A DNA stretch of 64,000 nucleotides from Firmicutes bacterium UBA1191 (GTDB taxonomy: Bacteria > Bacillota > Clostridia > Peptostreptococcales > Anaerovoracaceae), in NCBI GenBank assembly GCA_002310095.1, contig DBYH01000026.1, forward strand, positions 107,011 to 171,010, in the 5' to 3' direction. The position numbers and the translations under genes are program-made. How positions within the stretch are numbered: position 1 is the first letter of the stretch; every line of letters starts with the position of its first letter. The notes under the pieces were generated by a model. It did no database searches. It was not told the DNA's origin and was given only the letters and a program-made list of their open reading frames with translations. This document shows positions 9,201-16,687 of the stretch, one piece after another.

Positions 9201-9824
9201 TACGATATCGGCTACGGCGGACTCGACCACGTTCTGGCTTCAGGCGAGAACGTAAACGTCCTCGTATTCGACACAGAGGTTTACTCCAATACCGGCGGAC
9301 AGTCCTCAAAGGCTACGCCTATCGGAGCAGTAGCGCAGTTCGCTGCCGCCGGCAAGGGCGTCACCAAGAAGAACCTGGCTCAGATCGCTATAGCTTACGG
9401 ATACATCTACGTGGCTCAGGTAGCCATGGGCGCCAACCCTGCCCAGACTCTCAAGGCCATAAGAGAAGCCGAAGCGTACGACGGACCTTCACTGATCATC
9501 TGCTACGCTCCTTGCATCAACCACGGTGTCAAGAAGGGCATGAACAAGGCGATGCTCGAGATGAAGGAAGCCGTAAGGGCCGGTTACTGGAACCTGTTCA
9601 GATACAATCCTGACGCAGTCGCCGAGAAGCAGAATCCGCTTTCAGTGGACAGCGCTCCTCCGACAGAGGATTATCAGGACTTCCTCATGGGCGAGGTAAG
9701 ATACAATTCGCTGAAGCTGAAGAATCCGGAGAGAGCGGAACAGCTCTTCAAGGAATCCGAGGACTTCGCCATGAACAGATACAAGAAGCTGGTTGAACAG
9801 AAGAAAGACCTGGAGAAGAACTAA
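6297..9824 (+). CDS. nifJ: Pyruvate:ferredoxin (flavodoxin) oxidoreductase
   Basis: 1175 residues, the length of one-piece homodimeric PFOR. It oxidises pyruvate and CoA to acetyl-CoA and CO2 and reduces ferredoxin. Domain order is clear. The N-terminal pyrimidine domain has YPITPSSVMAE (about 25-36), then come a transketolase C-like domain and the gamma domain (about 410-620). The ferredoxin domain follows, with CMQCNWCSYVC (about 697) and CTGCGSCADVC (about 749). The TPP domain is last, with GACPGCGETPYAKL (about 814), GGDGWAYDIG (about 962) and VYSNTGGQSSKATP. The ATG at 6297 is chosen because AAAGGAGAG lies just upstream; the earlier in-frame ATG at 6279 precedes that site. It sits between the polyferredoxin and nfnA genes, in an operon with a Rex-like operator. 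Confidence 0.96.
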   Translation: MRSRKTMDGNTAAAHVAYAYSEVAAIYPITPSSVMAENVDAWASVNRKNIFGEEVKVVEMESEGGAAGAVHGAVTAGALTSTFTASQGLLLMIPNMYKLAAEETPTVIHVAARTISTHALNIFGDHSDVMACRQTGFAMLASRSPQEVMDLAAVAHMAAIEGKVPVLHFFDGFRTSHEQQKIYTWDYEDLKDMLDMDAVKRFKANALNPNHPHALGSAEQPETFFQHREACNKNYEEQIDVFIDCMDRVNERVERERPYKPYEYYGAPDAEEVMIAMGSICDCAEEVVDYLNAKGKKVGLLSVRLYRPFSAKHFVAEIPETVKRLAVLDRTKEPGSIGEPLYLDVVTALHGTAFAETFVARGRYGLGSKDVQPGDVLAVYENLWADEPKEEFTLSIEDDVTYLSIKGSENPEVAPKSTVACKFWGIGADGTVGANKNSVKIIGDNTEKFVQAYFQYDSKKSGGVTISHLRFGDEPIRSTYYVKQADFVACHKTAYINRYYMVEDVKKGGTFLLNCPWSDDELDEKLPSNVKRYIAQNDVQFYTCDAVDIAKELGLGNRTNSVLQAAFFKLAGILPIDEAVGYMKDAIKKTYGRKGQNVVDMNCAAIDAGVNSVHKVEVPASWADAEGDLERTKAEGRDQFFTDYINNVLKPTNGMYGDDVPVSVFKDMANGMVPSGTAAYEKRGIAVDIPSWDAKKCMQCNWCSYVCPHAVIRPFVMDAEEAEGYKGIKIPYKEDESKFFAIGVSALDCTGCGSCADVCPARQKALTMVDAEVNEHAFQEDFDYLFNEIGTKKELGSDENVRKSQFMQPLLEFSGACPGCGETPYAKLVTQLFGDRMFIANATGCSSIWGLSAPAAPYTINAEGKGPAWANSLFEDNAEFGYGMAVAMKARRVEMQHAVERLAEKPEFEAAAKAWLDNMECAECAGKMGDKLAELCEGKDDPDAVYVVENKDMLPKPSMWIFGGDGWAYDIGYGGLDHVLASGENVNVLVFDTEVYSNTGGQSSKATPIGAVAQFAAAGKGVTKKNLAQIAIAYGYIYVAQVAMGANPAQTLKAIREAEAYDGPSLIICYAPCINHGVKKGMNKAMLEMKEAVRAGYWNLFRYNPDAVAEKQNPLSVDSAPPTEDYQDFLMGEVRYNSLKLKNPERAEQLFKESEDFAMNRYKKLVEQKKDLEKN

Positions 9825-9839
9825 GAAAGGAGTAATTCA

Positions 9840-10688
9840 ATGTTTAAAGTTGTTAAAAGAAGACAGTTGAACGATAACATGTTCTGGCTTGTAATTGAAG
9901 CTCCTCTCGTAGCTCGCAAGGCAAAACCGGGACAGTTCGTAATACTGATCACCGATGAATACGGTGAAAGAATTCCGCTCACCATGGCGGGACATGATTC
10001 AGAAGCAGGCACCATCGACCTGATCTTCGCGGCCGTCGGAAGAACCACCATGCTGATGTCACAGCTGCAGGAAGGCGACTACCTTCAGGATGTAGTCGGT
10101 CCTCTCGGCAAGCCGACCAACATGGAAGGACTCAAGAAGGTCTGCGTAGTCGGCGGAGGTACAGGAAACGCTCTGGCATATCCTCTCGCCTGCGGAATGC
10201 ATGACCACGGCGTTGAGGTCGACATGATCTGCGGATACAAGAGCAAGGACCTCGTAATACTCGAGGACGAGTTCAGAGCAGGCGTCGACAACCTCTATAT
10301 GATGACAGACGACGGTACTTACGGTGAGAAGGGATTCACCACAGACAAGCTCAAGGAGCTCATAGAATCAGGCAAGGAATACGACGAGATCGTAGCTGTT
10401 GGCCCTCCGATGATGATGAAGTTCACATGCAAGATGGCTTCAGACTACGGCATCCACTCCATAGCATCCCTGACGGCGTACATGATCGACGGCACGGGAA
10501 TGTGCGGCGGCTGCAGATGCAAGATCGGCGGCGAGGACAAGTTCGTATGCGTAGACGGTCCTGAGTTCGACGGTTCTCTGGTGGACTGGGACGACCTCAT
10601 CAAGAGATCGAATTACTACAAAGACCAGGAAGCTGAAGACAGAGCCCACGTATGCAGATTGACAGGAGGTGTTCGTTACCATGATTAA
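9840..10688 (+). CDS. nfnA: NfnA/SudB-type ferredoxin:NADP+ oxidoreductase, alpha (flavin, 2Fe-2S) subunit
   Basis: 282 residues. The N-terminal half is a ferredoxin-reductase-like FAD domain (KPGQFVILI, RIPLTMAG). It is followed by a nucleotide-binding domain with VVGGGTGNALAYPL near 100. The C-terminus has the [2Fe-2S] motif MCGGCRCKI plus a later Cys in FVCVDGPEFDG (about 220-240). In NfnAB the small subunit takes NADH electrons and works with NfnB in flavin-based bifurcation between NADH, ferredoxin and NADP+. The gene overlaps nfnB by 8 bases. Closely similar proteins act in sulfide dehydrogenase (SudB), so the exact substrate pair is inferred from the PFOR context. Confidence 0.87.
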   Translation: MFKVVKRRQLNDNMFWLVIEAPLVARKAKPGQFVILITDEYGERIPLTMAGHDSEAGTIDLIFAAVGRTTMLMSQLQEGDYLQDVVGPLGKPTNMEGLKKVCVVGGGTGNALAYPLACGMHDHGVEVDMICGYKSKDLVILEDEFRAGVDNLYMMTDDGTYGEKGFTTDKLKELIESGKEYDEIVAVGPPMMMKFTCKMASDYGIHSIASLTAYMIDGTGMCGGCRCKIGGEDKFVCVDGPEFDGSLVDWDDLIKRSNYYKDQEAEDRAHVCRLTGGVRYHD

Positions 10689-12069
10689 TATCAAGCAGAA
10701 CCAGAACCCGATGCCTGAACAGGCGCCGGATGTACGTAACCACAACTTCCTGGAAGTTGCAGAAGGATATACAGAGGAAATGGCCATCAATGAGGCAATG
10801 AGATGCCTCAAGTGCCGCAAGAAGCCTTGCGTAGGCGGATGCCCTGTAAACATCAAGATTCCTGACTTCATCGCGCAGATCGCGATCGGTGAATTCGAGG
10901 AAGCGTATCAGATAATCTCAGAGGACTCATCACTGCCTGCGATCTGCGGCAGAGTATGTCCTCAGGAAAACCAGTGCCAGGGCGTCTGCACACGCTGCGC
11001 CAAAGGCGAACCGGTCGCGATCGGAAGACTCGAAAGATTCGCGGCTGACTGGCACGCGGCCCACTACGGCGACGAGGAGATCCCGCCTGTAGAAACCAAC
11101 GGCCACAAGGTCGCCATCATCGGCGCGGGTCCAGCGGGACTCGCCTGCGCGGGCGATCTGGTGAACAAGGGATACGAAGTAACAGTATTCGAAGCTCTCC
11201 ACAAGACGGGCGGCGTACTGGTATACGGAATTCCTCAGTTCAGACTCCCTAAGGAGATCGTTGCGGCCGAGGTTTCCAAACTGGAGGCAAAGGGCGTCAA
11301 GTTCGTTACTGACGCTGTTGTCGGAAGAGCCATCACAGTCGACGAACTGATGAAGGAAGAAGGCTTTGAGTCAGTATTCATCGGTACAGGCGCGGGACTG
11401 CCGTCATTCATGAGCATCCCGGGTGAGAATCTGATCGGGGTATGCTCGGCAAACGAGTACCTGACCAGAATCAACCTGATGAAGGCTTATCTGCCTGAGT
11501 ACGACACTCCTATCATGCACGGCGACAGGATCGCGGTTGTCGGCGGCGGAAACGTTGCCATGGACGCCGCCAGATGCGCCAAGAGAATGGGAGCCAAGGA
11601 AGTGTATGTCATTTACAGAAGAAGCATGGAGGAACTCCCTGCGAGAGCTGAGGAAGTCCACCACGCAGTAGAGGAAGGCATTATCTTCAAGCTTCTGAAC
11701 AACCCTGTAGAGATCCTGGGTGACGAAGAGGGTAATGTCAGAGCGATTGAGTGCGTACAGATGGAACTGGGCGAGCCTGACGCTTCAGGACGCCGCAGGC
11801 CAATTCCAATCGAAGGCTCAAATTTCGAAATTCCTGTAGATATGGTCATCATGTCCATCGGAACGAAGCTGAACACTCTGATCCTCGATACTACGGATCA
11901 GCTGGAAGCCAACAACAGAGGCGGAATCGGCACTGACGATGGAGCAGCCACCAACCGCGAGGGCATCTTCGCAGGCGGCGACGCCGTAACAGGAGCTGCC
12001 ACAGTAATCAAGGCCATGGGAGCCGGCAAGGTTGCCGCGGCCTCCATGGATGATTATCTCAGCAAATAA
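10681..12069 (+). CDS. nfnB: NfnB/SudA/GltD-type NADPH-dependent oxidoreductase, beta subunit
   Basis: 462 residues. An N-terminal iron-sulfur domain carries CLKCRKKPCVGGCPV (about 38-52) and a second Cys group near 88-105. It is followed by two Rossmann folds: AIIGAGPAGLACAGDL (about 147) for FAD and AVVGGGNVAMDAARCA (about 286) for NADPH. The C-terminal motif is GIFAGGDAVTGAATVIKAMG. This is the glutamate-synthase-small-subunit family, whose Nfn members pair with the preceding protein. The ATG at 10681 is preferred because AGGAGG lies at 10664-10669; an in-frame GTG at 10669 overlaps that site. It is the last gene of the operon and is followed by a strong terminator. Confidence 0.88.
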   Translation: MINIKQNQNPMPEQAPDVRNHNFLEVAEGYTEEMAINEAMRCLKCRKKPCVGGCPVNIKIPDFIAQIAIGEFEEAYQIISEDSSLPAICGRVCPQENQCQGVCTRCAKGEPVAIGRLERFAADWHAAHYGDEEIPPVETNGHKVAIIGAGPAGLACAGDLVNKGYEVTVFEALHKTGGVLVYGIPQFRLPKEIVAAEVSKLEAKGVKFVTDAVVGRAITVDELMKEEGFESVFIGTGAGLPSFMSIPGENLIGVCSANEYLTRINLMKAYLPEYDTPIMHGDRIAVVGGGNVAMDAARCAKRMGAKEVYVIYRRSMEELPARAEEVHHAVEEGIIFKLLNNPVEILGDEEGNVRAIECVQMELGEPDASGRRRPIPIEGSNFEIPVDMVIMSIGTKLNTLILDTTDQLEANNRGGIGTDDGAATNREGIFAGGDAVTGAATVIKAMGAGKVAAASMDDYLSK

Positions 12070-12094
12070 TCCATGCAAATTGGACTAGATTCGA

Positions 12095-12127
12095 AAGGGA
12101 CAAGGCATTCGTGCTTTGTCCTTTTCA
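12095..12127 (+). terminator. Terminator of the PFOR-Nfn operon
   Basis: A 12-bp stem with two G-U pairs (12095-12106 with 12113-12124, loop of 6) ends in TTTT. Its right arm contains TTGTCC, the -35 of the next promoter. Confidence 0.75.
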
Positions 12128-12144
12128 CTTGTTGGATATATAAT
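12116..12144 (+). promoter_or_regulatory. Promoter of the CDF transporter gene
   Basis: TTGTCC (12116-12121), 17-bp spacer, TATAAT (12139-12144). This placement supports the ATG at 12167 as the start, because an in-frame TTG at 12116 coincides with the -35. Confidence 0.65.
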
Positions 12145-12166
12145 AGAGGCTGTAAGGATCATTGAC

Positions 12167-13333
12167 ATGAAAGAATTTCTCTGGAGAAAATTCGTAAAGG
12201 ATTACGAAAACTACAAAGACCCTGAAGTAAGGGACAGATACACCAGGCTTACGGGAACGCTGGGCATTCTGACCAACAGCTTTCTGTGCGTTGTAAAAAT
12301 CATACTCGGCATTGCAATCAATTCCATTGCGGTGATTGCTGACGGAGCCCACGACATGGCTGACTCCGTAGCCGCGCTTATCACACTCATCGGAGCGCGC
12401 ATAGCCAGAAAGCCGGCGGACAAGGACCATCCATACGGCCACGCCAGGGTGGAGTATCTGGCCAGTCTTGTGGTGTCGGCAATTATCCTGATCGTCGGAT
12501 TCGAACTGCTGAAGAATTCCATCGACAAGTGCATTCATCCGCAGCCTACGGCGTTCTCATGGCTCATGGTCGCATTCATGCTTTTCGCGATACTGCTGAA
12601 AGGATCTCAGGCACTGTTTACCATCGCGACGGGCAGGCATATCAAATCTCTTCCGGTAATAGCCGCCGGAACGGACAACAGAAACGATGTGATTTCGAGT
12701 ATAATCATAGTCATCGGAATGCTCATCCACAAATTCGCCGGAGTGAATCTGGACGGCTACATGGGATGTATAGTTTCCCTGTTCATACTGTACTCGGGCA
12801 TCATGCTCATAAAGGAGACCATCAGCCCGCTTCTCGGCGAGCCGCCTGACAGGGAGACAGTCGATGAGATGCACGAGATCATCATGGCACATCCTGAGGT
12901 CATAGGAGTCCACGACCTGGTCATCTACAACTACGGACCGGGCAGGACCTTCGCATCTTTCCACGCCGAGGTTGACTCCAGGGGTGATATTCTCGAGATA
13001 CACGATGTCATAGATCAGATCGAGCAGGAACTGATGGAGAAGATGAGTATCAACGCGGCCTGCCACATGGATCCGATCGTGGTCAACGATCCGATCAGAA
13101 TAAAGATGAAGGACGTTATCGCAAAGGCAATAATGGACATCGACGGAGTAGAGAGTTACCATGACCTGCGTGTGGTTCCGGGGAAGACCCACACCAACAT
13201 TATTTTTGATCTGGTGCTCACGCCGGGAACGAAGACGAAGAAGGAAGATATCAGACAGCGCCTGGTTGAGGCGGTAAAGGAGGAGGGTGACCAGTACGAG
13301 GTGGTCATCAACTTCGATCAGTCATTCATATAA
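12167..13333 (+). CDS. Cation diffusion facilitator (metal efflux) transporter
   Basis: 388 residues. Six membrane helices occupy about residues 30-225. The second helix region carries the CDF metal-site signature DGAHDMADSVAAL, and the loop has DHPYGHARVEY. CDF proteins export Zn2+, Fe2+, Mn2+ or Co2+ in exchange for protons. The cytosolic part is longer than usual and seems to hold two ZT-dimer-like repeats. The first is around HPEVIGVHDLVIYNYGPG and the second around IDGVESYHDLRVVPGKTH. The start follows a TAAGGA site and a clear promoter. The metal cannot be read from the sequence. The next gene begins 13 bases after the stop, so the two are likely cotranscribed. Confidence 0.88.
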   Translation: MKEFLWRKFVKDYENYKDPEVRDRYTRLTGTLGILTNSFLCVVKIILGIAINSIAVIADGAHDMADSVAALITLIGARIARKPADKDHPYGHARVEYLASLVVSAIILIVGFELLKNSIDKCIHPQPTAFSWLMVAFMLFAILLKGSQALFTIATGRHIKSLPVIAAGTDNRNDVISSIIIVIGMLIHKFAGVNLDGYMGCIVSLFILYSGIMLIKETISPLLGEPPDRETVDEMHEIIMAHPEVIGVHDLVIYNYGPGRTFASFHAEVDSRGDILEIHDVIDQIEQELMEKMSINAACHMDPIVVNDPIRIKMKDVIAKAIMDIDGVESYHDLRVVPGKTHTNIIFDLVLTPGTKTKKEDIRQRLVEAVKEEGDQYEVVINFDQSFI

Positions 13334-13346
13334 TAGAGGTGAAGCA

Positions 13347-14663
13347 ATGAAAAAGATATTAGTACTGGGAGTTGGCGCCCAGGGAAGCACAGCGGCAAGA
13401 AAGTTGGACGCGGAACCGGAAGTTGGCGAGATAATCTGCGCCGATTACGATCAGGAAGCGGTAGATACGCTGGTAGCCCAGCTTGCAAAGGCAAGGGGAG
13501 TTTTTGTTGACGCACACGATCTGGACAGCATAGTCAAAGCGGCCGAGGGAGTGGACCTTATCCTGAACGGACTGCCTTTGGAATGCACACAGAATGTACT
13601 GGACGCGGCTCTCATCGTGAAGGCCAATTACCAGGACTACGCGGGAACGACAGCTCTCGGAAAGATGTGGGAGGAGAGCGAAATCGGAAAAGCAGCCATA
13701 GCGGCGGGCGATGAGCCGGTCTTCGAAGATCCGGACACTCTCAACTGGTACCGCAGCCTCCGCTCGATGTTCGAGATATACGGACCGAAGTTCAAGGAAA
13801 TCGGCAGACTTGCCATATTCGGAACTGGTTCGGCGCCGGGACTCATCTGCGCGGCAACCAAGTACGCAATGAGATATCTGGACAAGTGCGAGACCATCTA
13901 CAACTTTGTTTGGGAAGGCGCCATAGCCAAGAGATTCCAGCCTTTCTGGTGGTCGCCGATAACTGCCCTTACTGACATGAGCGAGATGGCCCTTGCATTC
14001 GAGGGAGGAAAACTGATAAATACGCCTGCCTTTGGAAGACCTATAACGAGGCAGTATCCGTACATGGAGGAGAGGATAACCTTCCGCGAGCACTGCCACG
14101 ACGAGCCTCTGCAGTACAGCTTCAATGCCGAAACCCACTTCAAGGGCTGCAAAAACGCCTATTTCAAGTACGCGGGAGCGGGGATGGATTTCTGTCAGCC
14201 GCTCTACGAGGCGGGGCTGCTCAGCCACGAGGAAGAGGATTTCAACGGGCAGAAGATAGTGCCGTTCGACTTTATTCTCAGCCATCTGCCTCACGCGCCG
14301 AAGTACGAAGAAGAGATAAAGTCCTTCGTTGAAGAGGGAATGGCTCTCGATTCGGGATGCATGGTCATTGAGGCCTACGGACGCAAGGGTGATGAAGGCG
14401 TTCTCGTCGAGGTTCACGTAATGGCGCCTGGATTCGTGGAGTCCTTTGAGCGGGCGAAGATGACGGGCGAAATGTACCTGACGGGACAGGGCGGCTACCT
14501 GTTCTCGAAACTCTTCATAAACGACAAGTTCGGAGACACGACGGGAGTCATCTCATCGGACATGCTCACCGATGATCAGGTGGACGAGTACTTCAGGTAC
14601 GCCGAAGAGCTGGGAATAACCCTTGACACGAAGATAAAGAAGACCTGGGAGATAGTCGAATAA
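13347..14663 (+). CDS. Saccharopine dehydrogenase-like reductase (paralogue 1)
   Basis: 438 residues. The N-terminus is a Rossmann NAD(P) domain (MKKILVLGVGAQGSTAARKL, GxGxxG at residues 8-13). The C-terminal substrate domain resembles the saccharopine dehydrogenase/carboxynorspermidine dehydrogenase family. Shared landmarks with the gene at 16688 are GTGSAPGLICAATK, KRFQPFWWSP, HFKGCKNAYFKY and MAPGFVESFE. The start ATG follows AGAGGTGAA. The family reduces imines formed from an amino group and an oxo acid, so a lysine-, polyamine- or opine-type substrate is possible. The actual substrate is unknown. It lies downstream of the CDF gene and upstream of a PHP-domain gene. Confidence 0.78.
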   Translation: MKKILVLGVGAQGSTAARKLDAEPEVGEIICADYDQEAVDTLVAQLAKARGVFVDAHDLDSIVKAAEGVDLILNGLPLECTQNVLDAALIVKANYQDYAGTTALGKMWEESEIGKAAIAAGDEPVFEDPDTLNWYRSLRSMFEIYGPKFKEIGRLAIFGTGSAPGLICAATKYAMRYLDKCETIYNFVWEGAIAKRFQPFWWSPITALTDMSEMALAFEGGKLINTPAFGRPITRQYPYMEERITFREHCHDEPLQYSFNAETHFKGCKNAYFKYAGAGMDFCQPLYEAGLLSHEEEDFNGQKIVPFDFILSHLPHAPKYEEEIKSFVEEGMALDSGCMVIEAYGRKGDEGVLVEVHVMAPGFVESFERAKMTGEMYLTGQGGYLFSKLFINDKFGDTTGVISSDMLTDDQVDEYFRYAEELGITLDTKIKKTWEIVE

Positions 14664-14724
14664 TACGGCGAGGATTAGTACATTAACGAACGCCGGATAA
14701 TAAAAGGAGTAACTACTGAAGAAC

Positions 14725-15570
14725 ATGAAATTCGATCTGCATTGTCACACCAGGGAAGGATCACTTGATTCCAAGGTGTCCATCCTCAAATACATAAGTG
14801 AATACAAAAAACTGGGCTACGACGGGTTCATGATCTGCGACCATAATACCTTCAACGGATGCAAAGCGTGGGATGAGATCAGGGAATGGCCGGAGCTTAG
14901 GGACTTTACTGTAATCCGCGGAATAGAATACGACACCAAGGACGCGGGACATGTCCTTGTCGTGCTGCCGGATGATGTCTATCTTAGACTGCTGCACATA
15001 AGGGGAATGAGACTGCAGAAACTGATTTATGTGGTTCATTCATGTGGCGGAGTGCTTGGTCTGGCTCATCCTTTCGGCGCGGCGTCATCCTCCGCCATGG
15101 GATTCACAGCCATGGACCGCGACCTTATTGATGAACTTGATTTCATCGAGGTGTTCAACACATGCGAATCGGAACTGTCGAACTATCTGGCAGGCGAACT
15201 CGCCAAAAGGTTTGAACTTCCGGGGATCGCGGGCACGGACGCTCACAGGGAAGAGTACATCGGCATGGCCTGCACGGAGATTGACGCCGACATAAGGTGC
15301 AACAACGACTTCATCGAGGCCATCCAGAACGGCGTTGAATTCAGGACGTCGGGCACCGAGAGAGAAGAAACCAGCACAGGCAAAGCCAAGGAACACTGGA
15401 CCGGTGTCGTGGGCTACAAGGTCTACAACCGTGGAATAGCCAAGGCGAGGGTCGTTCACAGAAAGCTGGGTCACTACAGGCTTACTCACAGCAGCGACAT
15501 GGCGGATAAATTCCAAAAGAAGTGGAAGGAAGTCAAAAGGGAAGCGAAAGAAAAAGAATCCGGCGATTAG
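14725..15570 (+). CDS. PHP-domain metal-dependent phosphoesterase
   Basis: 281 residues. Typical PHP motifs are present: FDLHCHTREGS (residues 3-13), MICDHNTFNG (about 36), GIEYDT, LAHPFG (about 113) and GIAGTDAH (about 170). These give the His/Asp ligands of a trinuclear metal site. Relatives include the RNase AM/YciV nucleotidase family and histidinol phosphatase; it lacks other domains and the substrate is not evident. AAGGAG lies 15 bases before the ATG, a long spacing, so the start is slightly uncertain. It converges with the AraC gene, and its last codons contain that gene's terminator. Confidence 0.8.
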   Translation: MKFDLHCHTREGSLDSKVSILKYISEYKKLGYDGFMICDHNTFNGCKAWDEIREWPELRDFTVIRGIEYDTKDAGHVLVVLPDDVYLRLLHIRGMRLQKLIYVVHSCGGVLGLAHPFGAASSSAMGFTAMDRDLIDELDFIEVFNTCESELSNYLAGELAKRFELPGIAGTDAHREEYIGMACTEIDADIRCNNDFIEAIQNGVEFRTSGTEREETSTGKAKEHWTGVVGYKVYNRGIAKARVVHRKLGHYRLTHSSDMADKFQKKWKEVKREAKEKESGD

Positions 15571-15576
15571 CCGGAC
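15548..15576 (-). terminator. Terminator of the AraC-family gene (minus strand)
   Basis: TCCGGC (15559-15564) and GCCGGA (15570-15575) form a stem with a 5-base loop. On the minus strand the stem is followed by TTCTTTTTCTTTC, giving a rho-independent terminator inside the 3' end of the PHP gene. Confidence 0.6.
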
Positions 15577-15577
15577 T

Positions 15578-16546
15578 CTAGGCTTCGAATGTTTTGGCAA
15601 TATGCCACCGTATAATGAATTTTCTCAGTATTAAAGCGGCGCGCCGGTCAGGCAGCGTCGTTTCGTTTTTTCTGTTTACGGGATCCCGCAGACACTCCTG
15701 GTAGTACTCTTCGTACTGACGACGGTGCTCCGAAGGGGTGCAGCCCCAGAGGTCTTTGAAGGCCGCGTAGAAGTACTTGGGATCGCTGAATCCGCATTCA
15801 TATGATATCTCCGCATTAGGCATGTCCGTTGTCAGAAGCAGATCCTCGGCGTGCCAGCACCTTATATAGTTCACCATGTTGCTGAAGCTGGAGAACACAG
15901 TCTTTCCTATGAACTGAGAGAAGTAGTTGCGGTTTATGTTCTCTCGGGCGGCGAGCTGGGATACTGTGATTTTTGTCTTGTAATTGTCTATGCAGTAGGC
16001 CAGAACCCGGTGGAAGCGCTCATAGAGTTCCACGTTCATGTAGTCATCCTGGTTGTCGTAGTTGAACCAGTTGAAGTACTTTATAAGCACGTCCATGAGC
16101 TCTTTAAGAGGCGCCTCGAAACGTCCCGCGTCTTCTACATTGCCTGTGAAGTACTCGTAGGAGAGAGAAAGGACAATGTCTTTGACCTTCGTCATGGCTT
16201 CTTTCTGGTAAGGGTAGAGATGCTGATCCTCGCATGTGAAAAAGACGTACCTGAGATACTCCCAGTAAGGCATTTGGGTCAGGTCCAGATGGAAGATGAG
16301 GGTAGTATTGTCATCGTCAGACCAGAGACAGTGTATATCTCCGAAGTCTATGGAGTGGAGCTGACCTGCCTGCAGGGTCGCGGTCTGGTCGGCTGCCTCA
16401 AGGTGCACAGTGCCCTCAAGACAATAGACCAGCTCGAGCTCTTTCTCGTGCCGGTGGGGTACAAGATTCGTCACTTTAGACAGCTCCGCCTGAAAGGGCA
16501 GACTGCCTTTGTACTTGAGATCATATTCCTTGAGTTTCATGGGCAT
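15578..16546 (-). CDS. AraC-family transcriptional regulator with cupin sensor domain
   Basis: 322 residues. The N-terminus (about 1-110) is a cupin-like sensory domain (NLVPHRHEKELELVYCLEG, LQAGQLHSIDFGDIH). The C-terminal double helix-turn-helix (about 195-290) has VSQLAARENINRNYFSQFIG and the AraC signature ISYECGFSDPKYFYAAFKD. A basic tail of about 40 residues follows. It is divergent from the second saccharopine-dehydrogenase-like gene with 141 bp between them, so it most likely regulates that gene and perhaps the PHP and paralogue 1 genes. Two possible starts lie six bases apart (MPMKLKE or MKLKE). Confidence 0.88.
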   Translation of the reverse strand: MPMKLKEYDLKYKGSLPFQAELSKVTNLVPHRHEKELELVYCLEGTVHLEAADQTATLQAGQLHSIDFGDIHCLWSDDDNTTLIFHLDLTQMPYWEYLRYVFFTCEDQHLYPYQKEAMTKVKDIVLSLSYEYFTGNVEDAGRFEAPLKELMDVLIKYFNWFNYDNQDDYMNVELYERFHRVLAYCIDNYKTKITVSQLAARENINRNYFSQFIGKTVFSSFSNMVNYIRCWHAEDLLLTTDMPNAEISYECGFSDPKYFYAAFKDLWGCTPSEHRRQYEEYYQECLRDPVNRKNETTLPDRRAALILRKFIIRWHIAKTFEA

Positions 16547-16590
16547 AATGTAACATATGTCCGTTATATAGTCAAATTTTAGTTAAAAAC

Positions 16591-16620
16591 ACGGCTTGCC
16601 GATAAAAAACGGCTATAGCC
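16591..16620. promoter_or_regulatory. Possible AraC-type operator between divergent genes
   Basis: Two direct repeats ACGGCT start 18 bp apart (16591 and 16609). The second runs into the perfect palindrome GGCTATAGCC (16611-16620). Direct repeats in a divergent spacer are typical of AraC-family binding, but no consensus is known for this protein. Confidence 0.3.
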
Positions 16621-16687
16621 TTTGCGCGGGAGGCGAGGGATAATTTTGTCAGAGGATAGTTAATATATTTACCGGAAGGAGTTTTTC

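Noticed and set aside
13359..14417. A 352-codon minus-strand frame opposite paralogue 1
   Set aside because: It mirrors a clear Rossmann-fold gene on the plus strand and has no start signals of its own.
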